The translations under genes and the position numbers were made by a program. The notes beneath the pieces were generated by a model that saw only the letters and a list, made by a program, of their open reading frames with translations, made no database searches and was not told the DNA's origin. Shown here piece by piece: positions 18,866 through 27,199 of a stretch of DNA of 64,000 bases. How positions within the stretch are numbered: position 1 is the stretch's first letter; each line of letters starts with the position of its first letter. This DNA is from Acetoanaerobium sticklandii (GTDB taxonomy: Bacteria; Bacillota; Clostridia; Peptostreptococcales; Filifactoraceae): the NCBI RefSeq assembly GCF_000196455.1, contig NC_014614.1, positions 572,501 through 636,500 on the forward strand, written 5' to 3'.

Positions 18866-19429
18866 TTGGAAGCGAGAAAATTATTAGATATACTATTGGT
18901 GGCTGAAAGATTAAAGGATACGACTCGTCATTGCTATACTGCAAAAGGAAGACATGAGAGTGTTGCTGAGCATAGCTGGATGATGACTTTGATGGCTTTT
19001 TTTATGAGAGATGAGTTTCCTGATGTAGATATGGATAAGGTTATGAGGATGTGCGTCATCCATGATTTAGGAGAGTGCTTTACTGGAGATATTCCTACTT
19101 TTGAAAAGAATGAAGCCCATGAGCAGAAGGAAGAAGATTTGCTATACGGATGGGTAGATTCTTTGCCAGAAAAATACGCAATAGAAATGAGAGAGCTTTA
19201 TGAGGAAATGTCAGAGAGAAAAACTGCTGAAGCCAAAATTTATAAAGCTATAGATGGCTTAGAGGCAGTAATTCAGCATAACATCTCTGACATATCCACA
19301 TGGATTCCTAAGGAATATGACTTAAACCTGACTTATGCGCAGGACAAGGTTGAGTTTTCTGAGTACTTAAAAGAGCTAAGACAGCTTGTCCGTGAAGATA
19401 CTTTAAAGAAAATAGATGAAGCGAAATAA
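18866..19429 (+). CDS. HD-domain hydrolase, YfbR / HDDC2-like
   Basis: A 187-residue metal-dependent HD phosphohydrolase. The motif is spread over HESVAEHSWMM (about residues 32-42), VIHDLGECFTGD (the HD pair) and a later D. This layout resembles the YfbR/HDDC2 5'-deoxynucleotidases that dephosphorylate dNMPs; the substrate is inferred from the family. The TTG start is supported by AGGAGGA eight bases upstream. It converges on the HD-GYP gene with a ten-base gap and no visible terminator. Confidence 0.75.
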   Translation: MEARKLLDILLVAERLKDTTRHCYTAKGRHESVAEHSWMMTLMAFFMRDEFPDVDMDKVMRMCVIHDLGECFTGDIPTFEKNEAHEQKEEDLLYGWVDSLPEKYAIEMRELYEEMSERKTAEAKIYKAIDGLEAVIQHNISDISTWIPKEYDLNLTYAQDKVEFSEYLKELRQLVREDTLKKIDEAK

Positions 19430-19439
19430 TCGTTAGCTT

Positions 19440-20531
19440 CTAGTCAATGTTATATACAAGACTATCAATGAAAATCTTGTGATTTATAGTCAAATCTAGT
19501 GGTTCGTAGCTATAATTTCCCTCGGTTCCTTTGATTAATCTAAGCTTTGGTCTAAGCGGCAGTCCTTTTATTACCTCGTCGACTACTGCTATATCGCCTG
19601 TGCTTAGTTTAACTAAGGAGCCTGGTGGATAAGGATTGATTTTTTTAGTAAATACTGAAACTACGTTACTGTCAAATAATCTCCCTGAACCAGCCATGAG
19701 ATATTCTATGGCTTCGTGAGGGGTAGTTGCTCTGCGGTAAGGCTTATCTGAGGTCATAGCATCATATACATCAGTTATACCAACGATTTGTGAAACTGTA
19801 TTTATTTCTTCACCAGATATTCTAAGAGGATAGCCTGTTCCATCTAGCTTTTCATGATGCTGAAGTGTAGCTTGCTTTACATAGGCATTTAGAAAATGTT
19901 TATCCTTTAAAAATTCAATTCCTATTTTAGGATGATTGATTATCATCATTTTTTCTTCTGTTGCAAACTCAGTTTTCTTTTGGAAAATATCTGGTGGAAT
20001 AAGAGCCATTCCTATATCATGGAATATCCCAGCTAAAAATATATTTTTTGTCATTTCGTAATTGTAGTTCATATCCATAGCTATAAGTGCACCTAGAATA
20101 CCGCAGTTAAGTGAAGACATGTAGAGGTAGTTTTCTACGCTCTTGATGTCTATATATTCTAGAGGAATATCTTTTTTAGAAGCCAGTTCTAATAATATTT
20201 CATCAACAATAGAGTTCAAGCTACTCATGTATTCATAAATAGATTTTGATTTTAGTTGTCCGTTTGCATCTCTATATCCAGCCGCCAAAAATATCTCTTT
20301 GACTATAAGCATGGCTTTATTTCTAAGGTTAGGATGAATTAATCTATTTATTTTTGAATTAGAATGTTCATCCGTAATATAGAGGGTGAATATTTGGTTT
20401 TCTTTAATTTTATTTAGTAACCTTGCAGTTAATTTTATACCTTCATTTGCTAATAAAACTCCATCTACAGAGTAGATAGTATCTCCGAGGATGGAATTTT
20501 CCTTTATATATTCTATAGGAACGAATCTCAT
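19440..20531 (-). CDS. HD-GYP domain protein, probable c-di-GMP phosphodiesterase with an altered metal site
   Basis: HD-GYP proteins hydrolyse cyclic di-GMP. The N-terminal 130 residues are poorly conserved. The HD-GYP domain (about 135-320) has H171-D172 (FHDIG), H200, H225-H226, G233-Y234-P235 (GTGYP) and D254. The first metal ligand, normally the His of an HSxN motif, is a serine here (S139 in MSSLN), and the glutamate four residues before is a tyrosine. Activity may therefore be reduced, or the protein may be a receptor. Start: ATG with GGAGGT upstream. A TTGCAC-N17-TATAAT promoter precedes it. A 7-bp inverted repeat lies just upstream of the -35. Confidence 0.85.
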   Translation of the reverse strand: MRFVPIEYIKENSILGDTIYSVDGVLLANEGIKLTARLLNKIKENQIFTLYITDEHSNSKINRLIHPNLRNKAMLIVKEIFLAAGYRDANGQLKSKSIYEYMSSLNSIVDEILLELASKKDIPLEYIDIKSVENYLYMSSLNCGILGALIAMDMNYNYEMTKNIFLAGIFHDIGMALIPPDIFQKKTEFATEEKMMIINHPKIGIEFLKDKHFLNAYVKQATLQHHEKLDGTGYPLRISGEEINTVSQIVGITDVYDAMTSDKPYRRATTPHEAIEYLMAGSGRLFDSNVVSVFTKKINPYPPGSLVKLSTGDIAVVDEVIKGLPLRPKLRLIKGTEGNYSYEPLDLTINHKIFIDSLVYNID

Positions 20532-20562
20532 TAATATACCTCCACATTAAATTATATTTACT

Positions 20563-20591
20563 ATTATATGGGAAATATATTGATAGTGCAA
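20563..20591 (-). promoter_or_regulatory. Promoter of the HD-GYP gene
   Basis: Read on the minus strand: TTGCAC (20591-20586), 17-bp spacer, TATAAT (20568-20563), about 32 bp before the start codon. Confidence 0.7.
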
Positions 20592-20593
20592 AC

Positions 20594-20612
20594 GTCTTAT
20601 TGAAAATAAGAC
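20594..20612. repeat. Inverted repeat next to the HD-GYP promoter
   Basis: GTCTTAT and ATAAGAC flank TGAAA, ending three bases upstream of the -35 element. It could be an operator or a chance hairpin; there is no T-run. Confidence 0.4.
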
Positions 20613-20740
20613 TTAATTATGAAAAATTTTACATATACTAGGTTCCAAGATTAGCAAATTGCAATTATAAGTTTTAGGAGATATTTGATTTAATCTTGGG
20701 TATGTTATAGAAAGAGAGCAAAAAAGGATGTGATAGAGAT

Positions 20741-22237
20741 TTGAATATATTCAGTGAAAAATTAAAAGAAGTTTTTTTCTCAGTGCTTCCAGTTACTATA
20801 ATAGTAATCTTGCTTAACTTTACTATAGTGCCACTGGGATATAATTTGATGTTTAGATTTGTTATAGGGGCTATGTTTATAGTTATAGGTTTGACTTTAT
20901 TTTTACTTGGAGTAGATTTAGGAGTTACACCATTTGGAGCTGTGCTTGGGGATGAAATCACTAAGAGAAATAAACTCTGGATTGTAGTAGCGGCTGGATT
21001 AGTACTTGGATTTTTTATATCTTATGCTGAGCCAGGATTACTTATTTTAGCAAATCAAATCGACACTGTGACTATAGGTAATATTTCGAGCAATTCAATT
21101 TTGATAGTAGTATCAGCAGGAATAGCTTGTATGATGGTTTTAGGATTTTTAAGGATATTGTTTGATTTGCCATTATATATTATATTAAATGTTTCATATT
21201 TGATTGTTTTGATATTAGGATTCTTTGTTTCAGAGGAATTTTTGGCTATTGCCTTTGATGCATCTGGTTCTACTACAGGAGTTCTGGCTGTGCCTTTTAT
21301 TCTAGCATTGTCCTTTGGTATATCTGCTAGGAAAAAGAACAGTAAATCATCTGAAAAGGACAGTTTTGGATTAGTCGCTATTGCATCAGTTGGAGCTATT
21401 GCATCAGTTATGATTTTAGATATTTTTAGCAAAACAAGTGAATTTGCAGGAATATTGCCAAGCAGTCAATTTGAAAATCTTTCAATTGCTAGAGTATTTA
21501 TGAGAGAAGTATTTCCAGCCTTTCATGATAGCTCCATAGCATTTTTACCTTTATTGATAATTTATATAGTGACTTTGCTTATATCAAAATCCATATCCAA
21601 AAGAGAAAATAGAAGAATGATTTTTGGTTTTATTTATGCATTTTTAGGATTAATAATATTTTTTATTGGAGTAAATGCTGGTTTTATGGAAGTAGGAAGT
21701 CTTATAGGAAGTCACTTAGTGGAGCAGGAAAAATATATTTTCCTAATATCCATAGGCTTTGTTTTAGGAATAGTTACTATTCTTGCAGAGCCTGCTGTAT
21801 ATGTACTTACTCATCAGATAGAAGAGGTAACAGCTGGTTATGTAAAAAGAAGATCAGTTTTAGTAGCTCTATCTGCTGGAGTTGGACTGGCAGTTGCTTT
21901 ATCTATGCTGAGGATTGTAACTAGTGATATAAGGCTATGGCATTATTTGCTTCCTGGCTACATTATTGCAGTGACACTGACTTTTTTTGCTCCAAAGCTC
22001 TTTGTAGGTATTGCCTTTGATGCAGGAGGAGTAGCAACAGGTCCGATGACAGCAACTTTTATTTTGGCATTTACTCAAGGAGCCGCAAACAGCTATCCTA
22101 ATGCAGACTTATTAGCAGATGGCTTTGGCATGATAGCCATGGTTGCTATGATGCCTATAATAACTCTTCAGATTTTAGGGCTTGTTTTTAAGGTTAAAAA
22201 TAGAAAAACGATAGAAGGAGAAGAGAAATCCTCATGA
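20741..22237 (+). CDS. DUF1538 family membrane protein, internally duplicated
   Basis: A 498-residue polytopic membrane protein built from two similar halves. The first (about 1-235) has LTLFLLGVDLGVTPFG, AEPGLLILANQID and IAFDASGSTTGVLAVPFILAL. The second (about 270-490) has FIGVNAGFMEVGSLIG, AEPAVYVLTHQIE and IAFDAGGVATGPMTATFILAF. The fold suggests a transporter, but no substrate is established. Its last four bases (ATGA) overlap the start of a P-II-like gene, suggesting that the soluble partner regulates the membrane protein as GlnK regulates AmtB; that is inference. The start is TTG with a weak ribosome site, so the N-terminus is approximate. Confidence 0.85.
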   Translation: MNIFSEKLKEVFFSVLPVTIIVILLNFTIVPLGYNLMFRFVIGAMFIVIGLTLFLLGVDLGVTPFGAVLGDEITKRNKLWIVVAAGLVLGFFISYAEPGLLILANQIDTVTIGNISSNSILIVVSAGIACMMVLGFLRILFDLPLYIILNVSYLIVLILGFFVSEEFLAIAFDASGSTTGVLAVPFILALSFGISARKKNSKSSEKDSFGLVAIASVGAIASVMILDIFSKTSEFAGILPSSQFENLSIARVFMREVFPAFHDSSIAFLPLLIIYIVTLLISKSISKRENRRMIFGFIYAFLGLIIFFIGVNAGFMEVGSLIGSHLVEQEKYIFLISIGFVLGIVTILAEPAVYVLTHQIEEVTAGYVKRRSVLVALSAGVGLAVALSMLRIVTSDIRLWHYLLPGYIIAVTLTFFAPKLFVGIAFDAGGVATGPMTATFILAFTQGAANSYPNADLLADGFGMIAMVAMMPIITLQILGLVFKVKNRKTIEGEEKSS

Positions 22238-22887
22238 TAATATATGATATGAATGTACTGATTTTAAAGCATGGTATGGGTAGTAAAGCTATAGCTCTAG
22301 CAAAAGATTGCAATATATCAGGCGGAACTGTGCTCCTTGGAAAAGGAACAATCAGAAACTCTTTTTTGAGTTTTTTTGAGCTAGCGGAGTCTACTAAAGA
22401 GATAGTTTTAATTATTGCAAATAGAGAGCTAGGATGCAAGTTTTTAGAAAGAGCTAATAGCGAATTTAATTTGATAAATCAAAATCATGGAATAGCTTTT
22501 TCCATTGAGCTGTCAAAGGTCATGGGGTACACAAGCTACAAGAAGGATACATTAAATTACTGCCAAACTGGAGGAGAAGTTATGCTTAATTACGATTCTA
22601 TTTTTGTTATAGTGGATAAAGGAAAAGGTGAGGATGTTGTAGATGCAGCTAGCGAGGCTGGAGCTAGAGGTGCAACTATAGTCAATGCAAGAGGATCTGG
22701 GATTCATGAAACTAGCAAAATTTTTGCGATAGAAATAGAGCCTGAGAAAGAAATTGTTTTGATTCTTACAAAAGACGATATCACACAAGCTGTGTGTGAC
22801 AATATAAATAGAAAAATGAAACTTGATGAACCTGGAAATGGAATATTGTTTGTGCAAAAAGTTAATAAAGCCTATGGAATATATTAG
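22234..22887 (+). CDS. Tandem P-II-like signalling protein, partner of DUF1538
   Basis: A 217-residue soluble protein with two P-II-type half domains. The first has LILKHGMGSKAIALAKD followed by SGGTVLLGKGTIRNS. The second has FVIVDKGKGEDVVDAASEAGARGATIVNARGSG. The GxGxxATxxxARGSG-like loop is typical of P-II proteins, although a standard T-loop uridylylation tyrosine is not evident. The start overlaps the DUF1538 stop by four bases, with GGAGAAG upstream. It probably binds a nucleotide and modulates the membrane protein; the signal sensed is unknown. Confidence 0.75.
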   Translation: MIIYDMNVLILKHGMGSKAIALAKDCNISGGTVLLGKGTIRNSFLSFFELAESTKEIVLIIANRELGCKFLERANSEFNLINQNHGIAFSIELSKVMGYTSYKKDTLNYCQTGGEVMLNYDSIFVIVDKGKGEDVVDAASEAGARGATIVNARGSGIHETSKIFAIEIEPEKEIVLILTKDDITQAVCDNINRKMKLDEPGNGILFVQKVNKAYGIY

Positions 22888-22923
22888 AGCACTTATCGCT
22901 ATAAACTAGCTAATTGATTAAAA

Positions 22924-22953
22924 AATGGAGCTATCAAAAAAGATAGCTCCATT
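22924..22953. terminator. Bidirectional terminator between the P-II-like and YflT-like genes
   Basis: Perfect 12-bp arms AATGGAGCTATC and GATAGCTCCATT lie around an A-rich loop. The T-tract is on the minus-strand side, so it best serves the convergent gene at 23019. Confidence 0.7.
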
Positions 22954-23018
22954 GGCTTTATGCGAGTTATAAATAATTTTAATCTAAATTACTTTATAAA
23001 TTTGATTAAAATATAGAA

Positions 23019-23558
23019 TTATAATACTCTATTATCGTAATCATATTTATCCATAATAACGCTGTTGTTGTCACGATAATGTGTATATACCAGATCTCTT
23101 TTATAATCATCTCGTTCATCAACTGCAACGATAATATATCCTTGGTCTAGATATCCTTTAAATTCATCAAGTTCAGCTTCATCTACTCCTAAATCAACTA
23201 AAGCACCAGCAAGTCCGCCTACTGCTCCACCTGCTATTATACCTCCAAGAGTTGCAGCTATAGGCCCAGCAGCTAAAAACGGTCCTACGCCAGGAATAGC
23301 AAGTACTCCGATTTCAGCAAGTAAAGCACCTGCCCCACCTATAATACCACCAGTCACTACGCCAGTTGTAGTATTTCTAGCAGTGTCCTCAGTTTTTATT
23401 TTAGTATCAGTTACATTCTCAACATTTCTTATTTCATCATGATGTTTAGCCATGACAGATATTTCTTTGTCACTATATCCATTTGCTCTAAGACTTTCAA
23501 TAACTTTGATTGCATCCGTTTCTGTTTTAAATACTCCTATAAGTTTCTTGTTAACCAT
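23019..23558 (-). CDS. YflT / general stress protein 17M-like protein with glycine-rich hydrophobic core
   Basis: A 179-residue protein with an N-terminal ~60-residue domain (KKLIGVFKTETDAIKVIESL, then GYSDKEISVMA) typical of the heat-induced YflT/GSP17M stress proteins. A glycine/alanine-rich stretch (about 70-125) resembles a paired membrane hairpin. I place the start at 23558 (MVNKKL), with AAGGAGG upstream, not at the longer frame to 23594. The function is unknown in the family beyond stress association. It stands alone beside a hemerythrin-like gene on the same strand. Confidence 0.75.
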   Translation of the reverse strand: MVNKKLIGVFKTETDAIKVIESLRANGYSDKEISVMAKHHDEIRNVENVTDTKIKTEDTARNTTTGVVTGGIIGGAGALLAEIGVLAIPGVGPFLAAGPIAATLGGIIAGGAVGGLAGALVDLGVDEAELDEFKGYLDQGYIIVAVDERDDYKRDLVYTHYRDNNSVIMDKYDYDNRVL

Positions 23559-23738
23559 AATAAGCCTCCTTAGACTATTCATTGGGAAAAACATATTAAC
23601 GCTATAGGTTAGTTCAAAATTAACACATTGAAAATATTAAACATAAAAAAAAAACAACCTAGTATATATATAACCACTAAAACTGATATTAAACATTTAT
23701 GATATTTAGTATCAAAATAAGATAGCCTTAAATAAAAA

Positions 23739-23768
23739 ACTAAAAGCAGATGAGCATCTGCTTTTAGT
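23739..23768 (-). terminator. Terminator of the hemerythrin-like gene
   Basis: ACTAAAAGCAGAT pairs with ATCTGCTTTTAGT around GAGC. On the minus strand it is followed by a T-rich tail. Confidence 0.75.
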
Positions 23769-23788
23769 TACTACTAGACAATGTTAAA

Positions 23789-24247
23789 TTATTTTTGACT
23801 TAAAAGCTTTTCTTTTTGTTTTTGCTCTTCTATTTCAAATTGTTCACCGAGAGAATCTAGAGTTTTTTGATCAAATTGCTTGTGGGCTTCTTCGGATATT
23901 TCATTTTCTTCTTCATCAAGATGATGTTCCATAATTTCTTTCATTACTCCAAATTTAATTATCCAAGTTTCGTCATCAACAGGAAGATTTTTTAATTTTT
24001 CGAGTAAATCCTCAATAACATGATGTTCTTCTAGTATCTCAAGCCCCATATCTTTAGTATCTTTATTTTCCTTCAATTTAGGGACTAATACTGCTTCCTC
24101 AGCTTCGTGATGAGCAGTTAAATCAATGTATAGTTTTTCGAATTTTGACTGTCTTGTTTTAATTGCTCTATCTGTTGTCTCATTGATTTCGTCGCTGAGC
24201 TTTCTAAATTCCTCATGCTCTTTTTTTATTTCCTTAAAAATATCCAT
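23789..24247 (-). CDS. Hemerythrin-like HHE domain protein
   Basis: A 152-residue all-helical protein. The iron-ligand histidines are visible as KKEHEEF, TAHHEAEE, EEHHVIED and MEHHLDEEE, spaced as in HHE/hemerythrin four-helix bundles. Such proteins bind a di-iron centre for oxygen or nitric oxide handling, plausible protection for an anaerobe. Start: ATG with AGGAGG upstream. The next gene on the same strand is the stress protein at 23019, about 230 bases away with a terminator between, so the two are separate units. Confidence 0.85.
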   Translation of the reverse strand: MDIFKEIKKEHEEFRKLSDEINETTDRAIKTRQSKFEKLYIDLTAHHEAEEAVLVPKLKENKDTKDMGLEILEEHHVIEDLLEKLKNLPVDDETWIIKFGVMKEIMEHHLDEEENEISEEAHKQFDQKTLDSLGEQFEIEEQKQKEKLLSQK

Positions 24248-24451
24248 TTAAAAACCTCCTACTAATATATAATGGTAAAAATTGTATCCATATTTATAAA
24301 TACCCGTTATTTTTTTTTCAAACAATTATATTAATAGTTTTAATAGGATTAGAAATAACATAAAACGGATATTATATATTTGAGAATAATGTTTAAAAAA
24401 TATGAAAAGGAGGGGCATGATTTAGCCAAAGCTAGATTTTGCTAAGCCATT

Positions 24452-25651
24452 ATGAAATTATATGAAGGAAATATGTACTGGCCTAAAACAAAAAAATCTA
24501 TAAAATATGATAGCTTAAATGCAGACATAGATACAGATATAGCTATAATAGGTGCAGGGATGTCAGGCATCTTATGTGGTTATGAATTAGCAAAAAGAGG
24601 GCATGAGGTAGTTTTAGTAGAAGCGGAAGAAATAGCTAAAGGTAGCAGTAGTGCCAATACTGGACTATTACAATATTCTAGCGATAAGATGCTTTATGAG
24701 TTTATAGATGAGCTTGGAAAAGAAAATGCTGTATTGTTTTATAGGATGTGTCATGAAGCCATGAAAGATTTAAAAGCTCTTTCTGAAAAGCTTCCTGAAA
24801 GAGGAGATTTTGTAACTAGAAATAGTTTGTATTTGGCAAGTAAAATTGAGGATATAACGAAGCTTAAAAAAGAGTATAAAGCTCTTTTGGAAAATGATTT
24901 TCCAGTTGAGTATATTGACAGCAAAGCTCTAGAAACTGACTATGGAATAAAAGGAACTGAGGCTATGCTTACTAAAGAAGATGCAGAAGTAAACCCGTAT
25001 AAGTTTATACTTGAAATATCAGAGGAGGCAGTAAGGCTAGGACTTGATATATTTGAAAATTCTAAAGTTTTAGACATTGACAAATCAGATGATTGTTTTA
25101 TTATTAAAACAAAGGATGGTAGTATAAAAGCAAAGAAGCTAGTATATGCTACGGGATATAAAGCTAATGATTACAGTGAAATAAAAGATGGAGAGATAAA
25201 TAGAACCTATGCACTAGCAACAGAGCCAATCTCTGGTGACAGCTGGAAGGATAGATGCTTAATTTGGGAAACCGCTAGACCTTATTTTTACGCTAGAATG
25301 ACAGAAGATAATAGAATCATACTAGGCGGCGAAGACGAGGAAAAGGATAGTGTAACAAATAGTGAAGAAAAATTGCAAAAAAATACATTAAAGCTACTAG
25401 AAAAGCTGACAAATCTTTTTCCACATATTGAAACCAAAATCGAGTATTCATGGAATGCTGTATTTGGGGAATCTGACGACGGAATTCCATTTATAGGGCA
25501 GGACACAGATGACAAGGATGTTTATTACTGTCTTGGCTTTGGAGGAAATGGAACTGTATATAGTATGGCTGGCTCAAAAATAATTGCTGACCTAATAGAA
25601 GGAAAATCAAATAAATATGCTCATATTGTGAGCCTAGATAGACAAGGATAA
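24452..25651 (+). CDS. FAD-dependent oxidoreductase of the D-amino acid oxidase / glycine oxidase type
   Basis: A 399-residue flavoprotein with the dinucleotide-binding motif IIGAGMSG (G34, G36, G39) and the family phrase GKGSSSANTGLLQ-like segment at about residues 63-75. The C-terminal FGGNGTVYS motif is that of DAO-family enzymes. It probably oxidises an amino acid or amine; the substrate is unknown. The start codon has no adjacent ribosome site: the strong AAAGGAGGGG is at 24406-24415, and a small hairpin (TTAGC...GCTAA, 24422-24445) fills the gap. The next gene is D-serine ammonia-lyase, about 60 bp away, so a shared role in amino-acid catabolism is likely but not shown. Confidence 0.8.
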   Translation: MKLYEGNMYWPKTKKSIKYDSLNADIDTDIAIIGAGMSGILCGYELAKRGHEVVLVEAEEIAKGSSSANTGLLQYSSDKMLYEFIDELGKENAVLFYRMCHEAMKDLKALSEKLPERGDFVTRNSLYLASKIEDITKLKKEYKALLENDFPVEYIDSKALETDYGIKGTEAMLTKEDAEVNPYKFILEISEEAVRLGLDIFENSKVLDIDKSDDCFIIKTKDGSIKAKKLVYATGYKANDYSEIKDGEINRTYALATEPISGDSWKDRCLIWETARPYFYARMTEDNRIILGGEDEEKDSVTNSEEKLQKNTLKLLEKLTNLFPHIETKIEYSWNAVFGESDDGIPFIGQDTDDKDVYYCLGFGGNGTVYSMAGSKIIADLIEGKSNKYAHIVSLDRQG

Positions 25652-25712
25652 TGATGAATTTAAAATATCTTATATAAATCGTTGAAAACTATTATAAATC
25701 GGAGGTAAGGAT

Positions 25713-27068
25713 ATGCTAGAGAAAATCGTTCAAGGGAAAAGTTTGGAAACATGGTTTAATGAATTTCCTAAGCTAAGAGAAGTGTATGATTTAAAGGAAG
25801 TGCTTTGGATTAATGACAAGTATGAATCGATAAAAAGTAAAACAAGCTTTGAACCTAGCATGGATGATATTTTGGATGCTATGAATCGCTTGGGAAGATT
25901 TGCTTCGTATATAAAGGTTGCATTTCCTGTAACTAGAGAAAGCGATGGAATCATTGAATCTGAGCTATTTGAAATTGAGATGATGAAAAATGATTTAGCA
26001 AAGAAAGTTAATATGGATTTAGAGGGAAGACTGTTTATAAAAGGAGACCATGCTCTTCCTATATCTGGCTCAATCAAAGCCAGGGGTGGAATATATGAGG
26101 TACTAAAGCATGCAGAGGATTTGGCTATTAGCCATGGGCTTTTAAAGGAAGGCATGGATTATTCTGCTTTTGATTCAGAAGAGTTTAGAGCTTTGTTTTC
26201 TCAGCACTCCATAGCTGTAGGCTCTACTGGAAATCTAGGTCTTAGTATAGGAATCATAAGTGCTAGGCTTGGGTTTAAGGTTTATGTTCACATGTCTTCT
26301 GATGCGAAAAAATGGAAAAAGGATTTACTTAGAAGTAAAGGAGTTACAGTAATTGAGTACGAATCTGATTATAGCAAGGCTGTAGAAGAAGGAAGAAAGC
26401 AGTCAGAGCTAGATGACAAAATGTATTTCGTTGACGATGAAAACTCTGTAAATTTATTTCTAGGATATGCAGTTGCAGCTCTTAGACTCAGCAAACAGCT
26501 AAAGGATATGAATATAGCTGTAGATAGTGAGCATCCATTATTTGTTTATCTGCCTTGCGGAGTTGGAGGGGGTCCTGGAGGGGTAGCATATGGACTTAAG
26601 CTGATATTTGGAGATAATGTTCATTGCTTCTTTGCTGAGCCTACTCATTCTCCATGCATGCTCATAGGGATGATGACTTCACTGCATGACAAGGTAAGCG
26701 TACAGGATTTTGACATTGACAATAAAACTGCTGCTGACGGGCTTGCAGTAGGAAGACCATCTGGATTTGTAGGAAAAATATTAGAAAATCTACTAAGTGG
26801 AGTTTACAGCGTTACTGATGAAAATCTATTTATAATGCTTTCTGATTTAGCAGATTTAGAAGAAATATATCTTGAGCCTTCTGCACTTGCTGGAGTAAAA
26901 GGCATAGTTCATATGCATAGTGAAGAGGCAAAGGGTTATATAGAAAAAAATAATTTAGCTGATAAAATGAAAGATTCTGTTCACATTGTTTGGGCGACAG
27001 GTGGGAGTATGGTGCCAGAAGCTGAGATGAAGCTTTATTATGAAACTGGTGACAAGCTTAGAAAATAA
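25713..27068 (+). CDS. dsdA: D-serine ammonia-lyase
   Basis: PLP enzyme converting D-serine to pyruvate and ammonia. The 451-residue length and the lysine motif PISGSIKARGGIYEV (Lys122) are diagnostic of DsdA, as are VGSTGNLGLS, the PCGVGGGPGGVAYG phosphate-binding loop and WATGGSMVPE at the end. Start: ATG with GGAGGT upstream. No dsdC-type regulator or transporter is next to it. In an amino-acid fermenter it would feed pyruvate into energy metabolism. Confidence 0.93.
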   Translation: MLEKIVQGKSLETWFNEFPKLREVYDLKEVLWINDKYESIKSKTSFEPSMDDILDAMNRLGRFASYIKVAFPVTRESDGIIESELFEIEMMKNDLAKKVNMDLEGRLFIKGDHALPISGSIKARGGIYEVLKHAEDLAISHGLLKEGMDYSAFDSEEFRALFSQHSIAVGSTGNLGLSIGIISARLGFKVYVHMSSDAKKWKKDLLRSKGVTVIEYESDYSKAVEEGRKQSELDDKMYFVDDENSVNLFLGYAVAALRLSKQLKDMNIAVDSEHPLFVYLPCGVGGGPGGVAYGLKLIFGDNVHCFFAEPTHSPCMLIGMMTSLHDKVSVQDFDIDNKTAADGLAVGRPSGFVGKILENLLSGVYSVTDENLFIMLSDLADLEEIYLEPSALAGVKGIVHMHSEEAKGYIEKNNLADKMKDSVHIVWATGGSMVPEAEMKLYYETGDKLRK

Positions 27069-27082
27069 ATAGTGTTTATGTT

Positions 27083-27121
27083 AGGACATATCGAGGTATT
27101 TTTAGGATATGTCCTTTTTTT
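27083..27121 (+). terminator. Terminator after dsdA
   Basis: AGGACATATC (27083-27092) pairs with GATATGTCCT (27106-27115) and is followed by seven T. Confidence 0.85.
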
Positions 27122-27131
27122 GCTTCCAGTA

Positions 27132-27179
27132 TTTACTATATAAAGTTTTTGATATAAAATGATATAGGAACTTATGTTC
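27132..27179 (+). promoter_or_regulatory. uvrBA promoter with LexA (SOS) box
   Basis: TTTACT (27132-27137) and TAAAAT (27155-27160) are 17 bp apart. Eight bases downstream is GAACTTATGTTC (27168-27179), an exact match to the Firmicutes SOS consensus GAAC-N4-GTTC, placed over the expected transcription start. Confidence 0.8.
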
Positions 27180-27199
27180 GTTTTTGTAGAGGTGATGAA

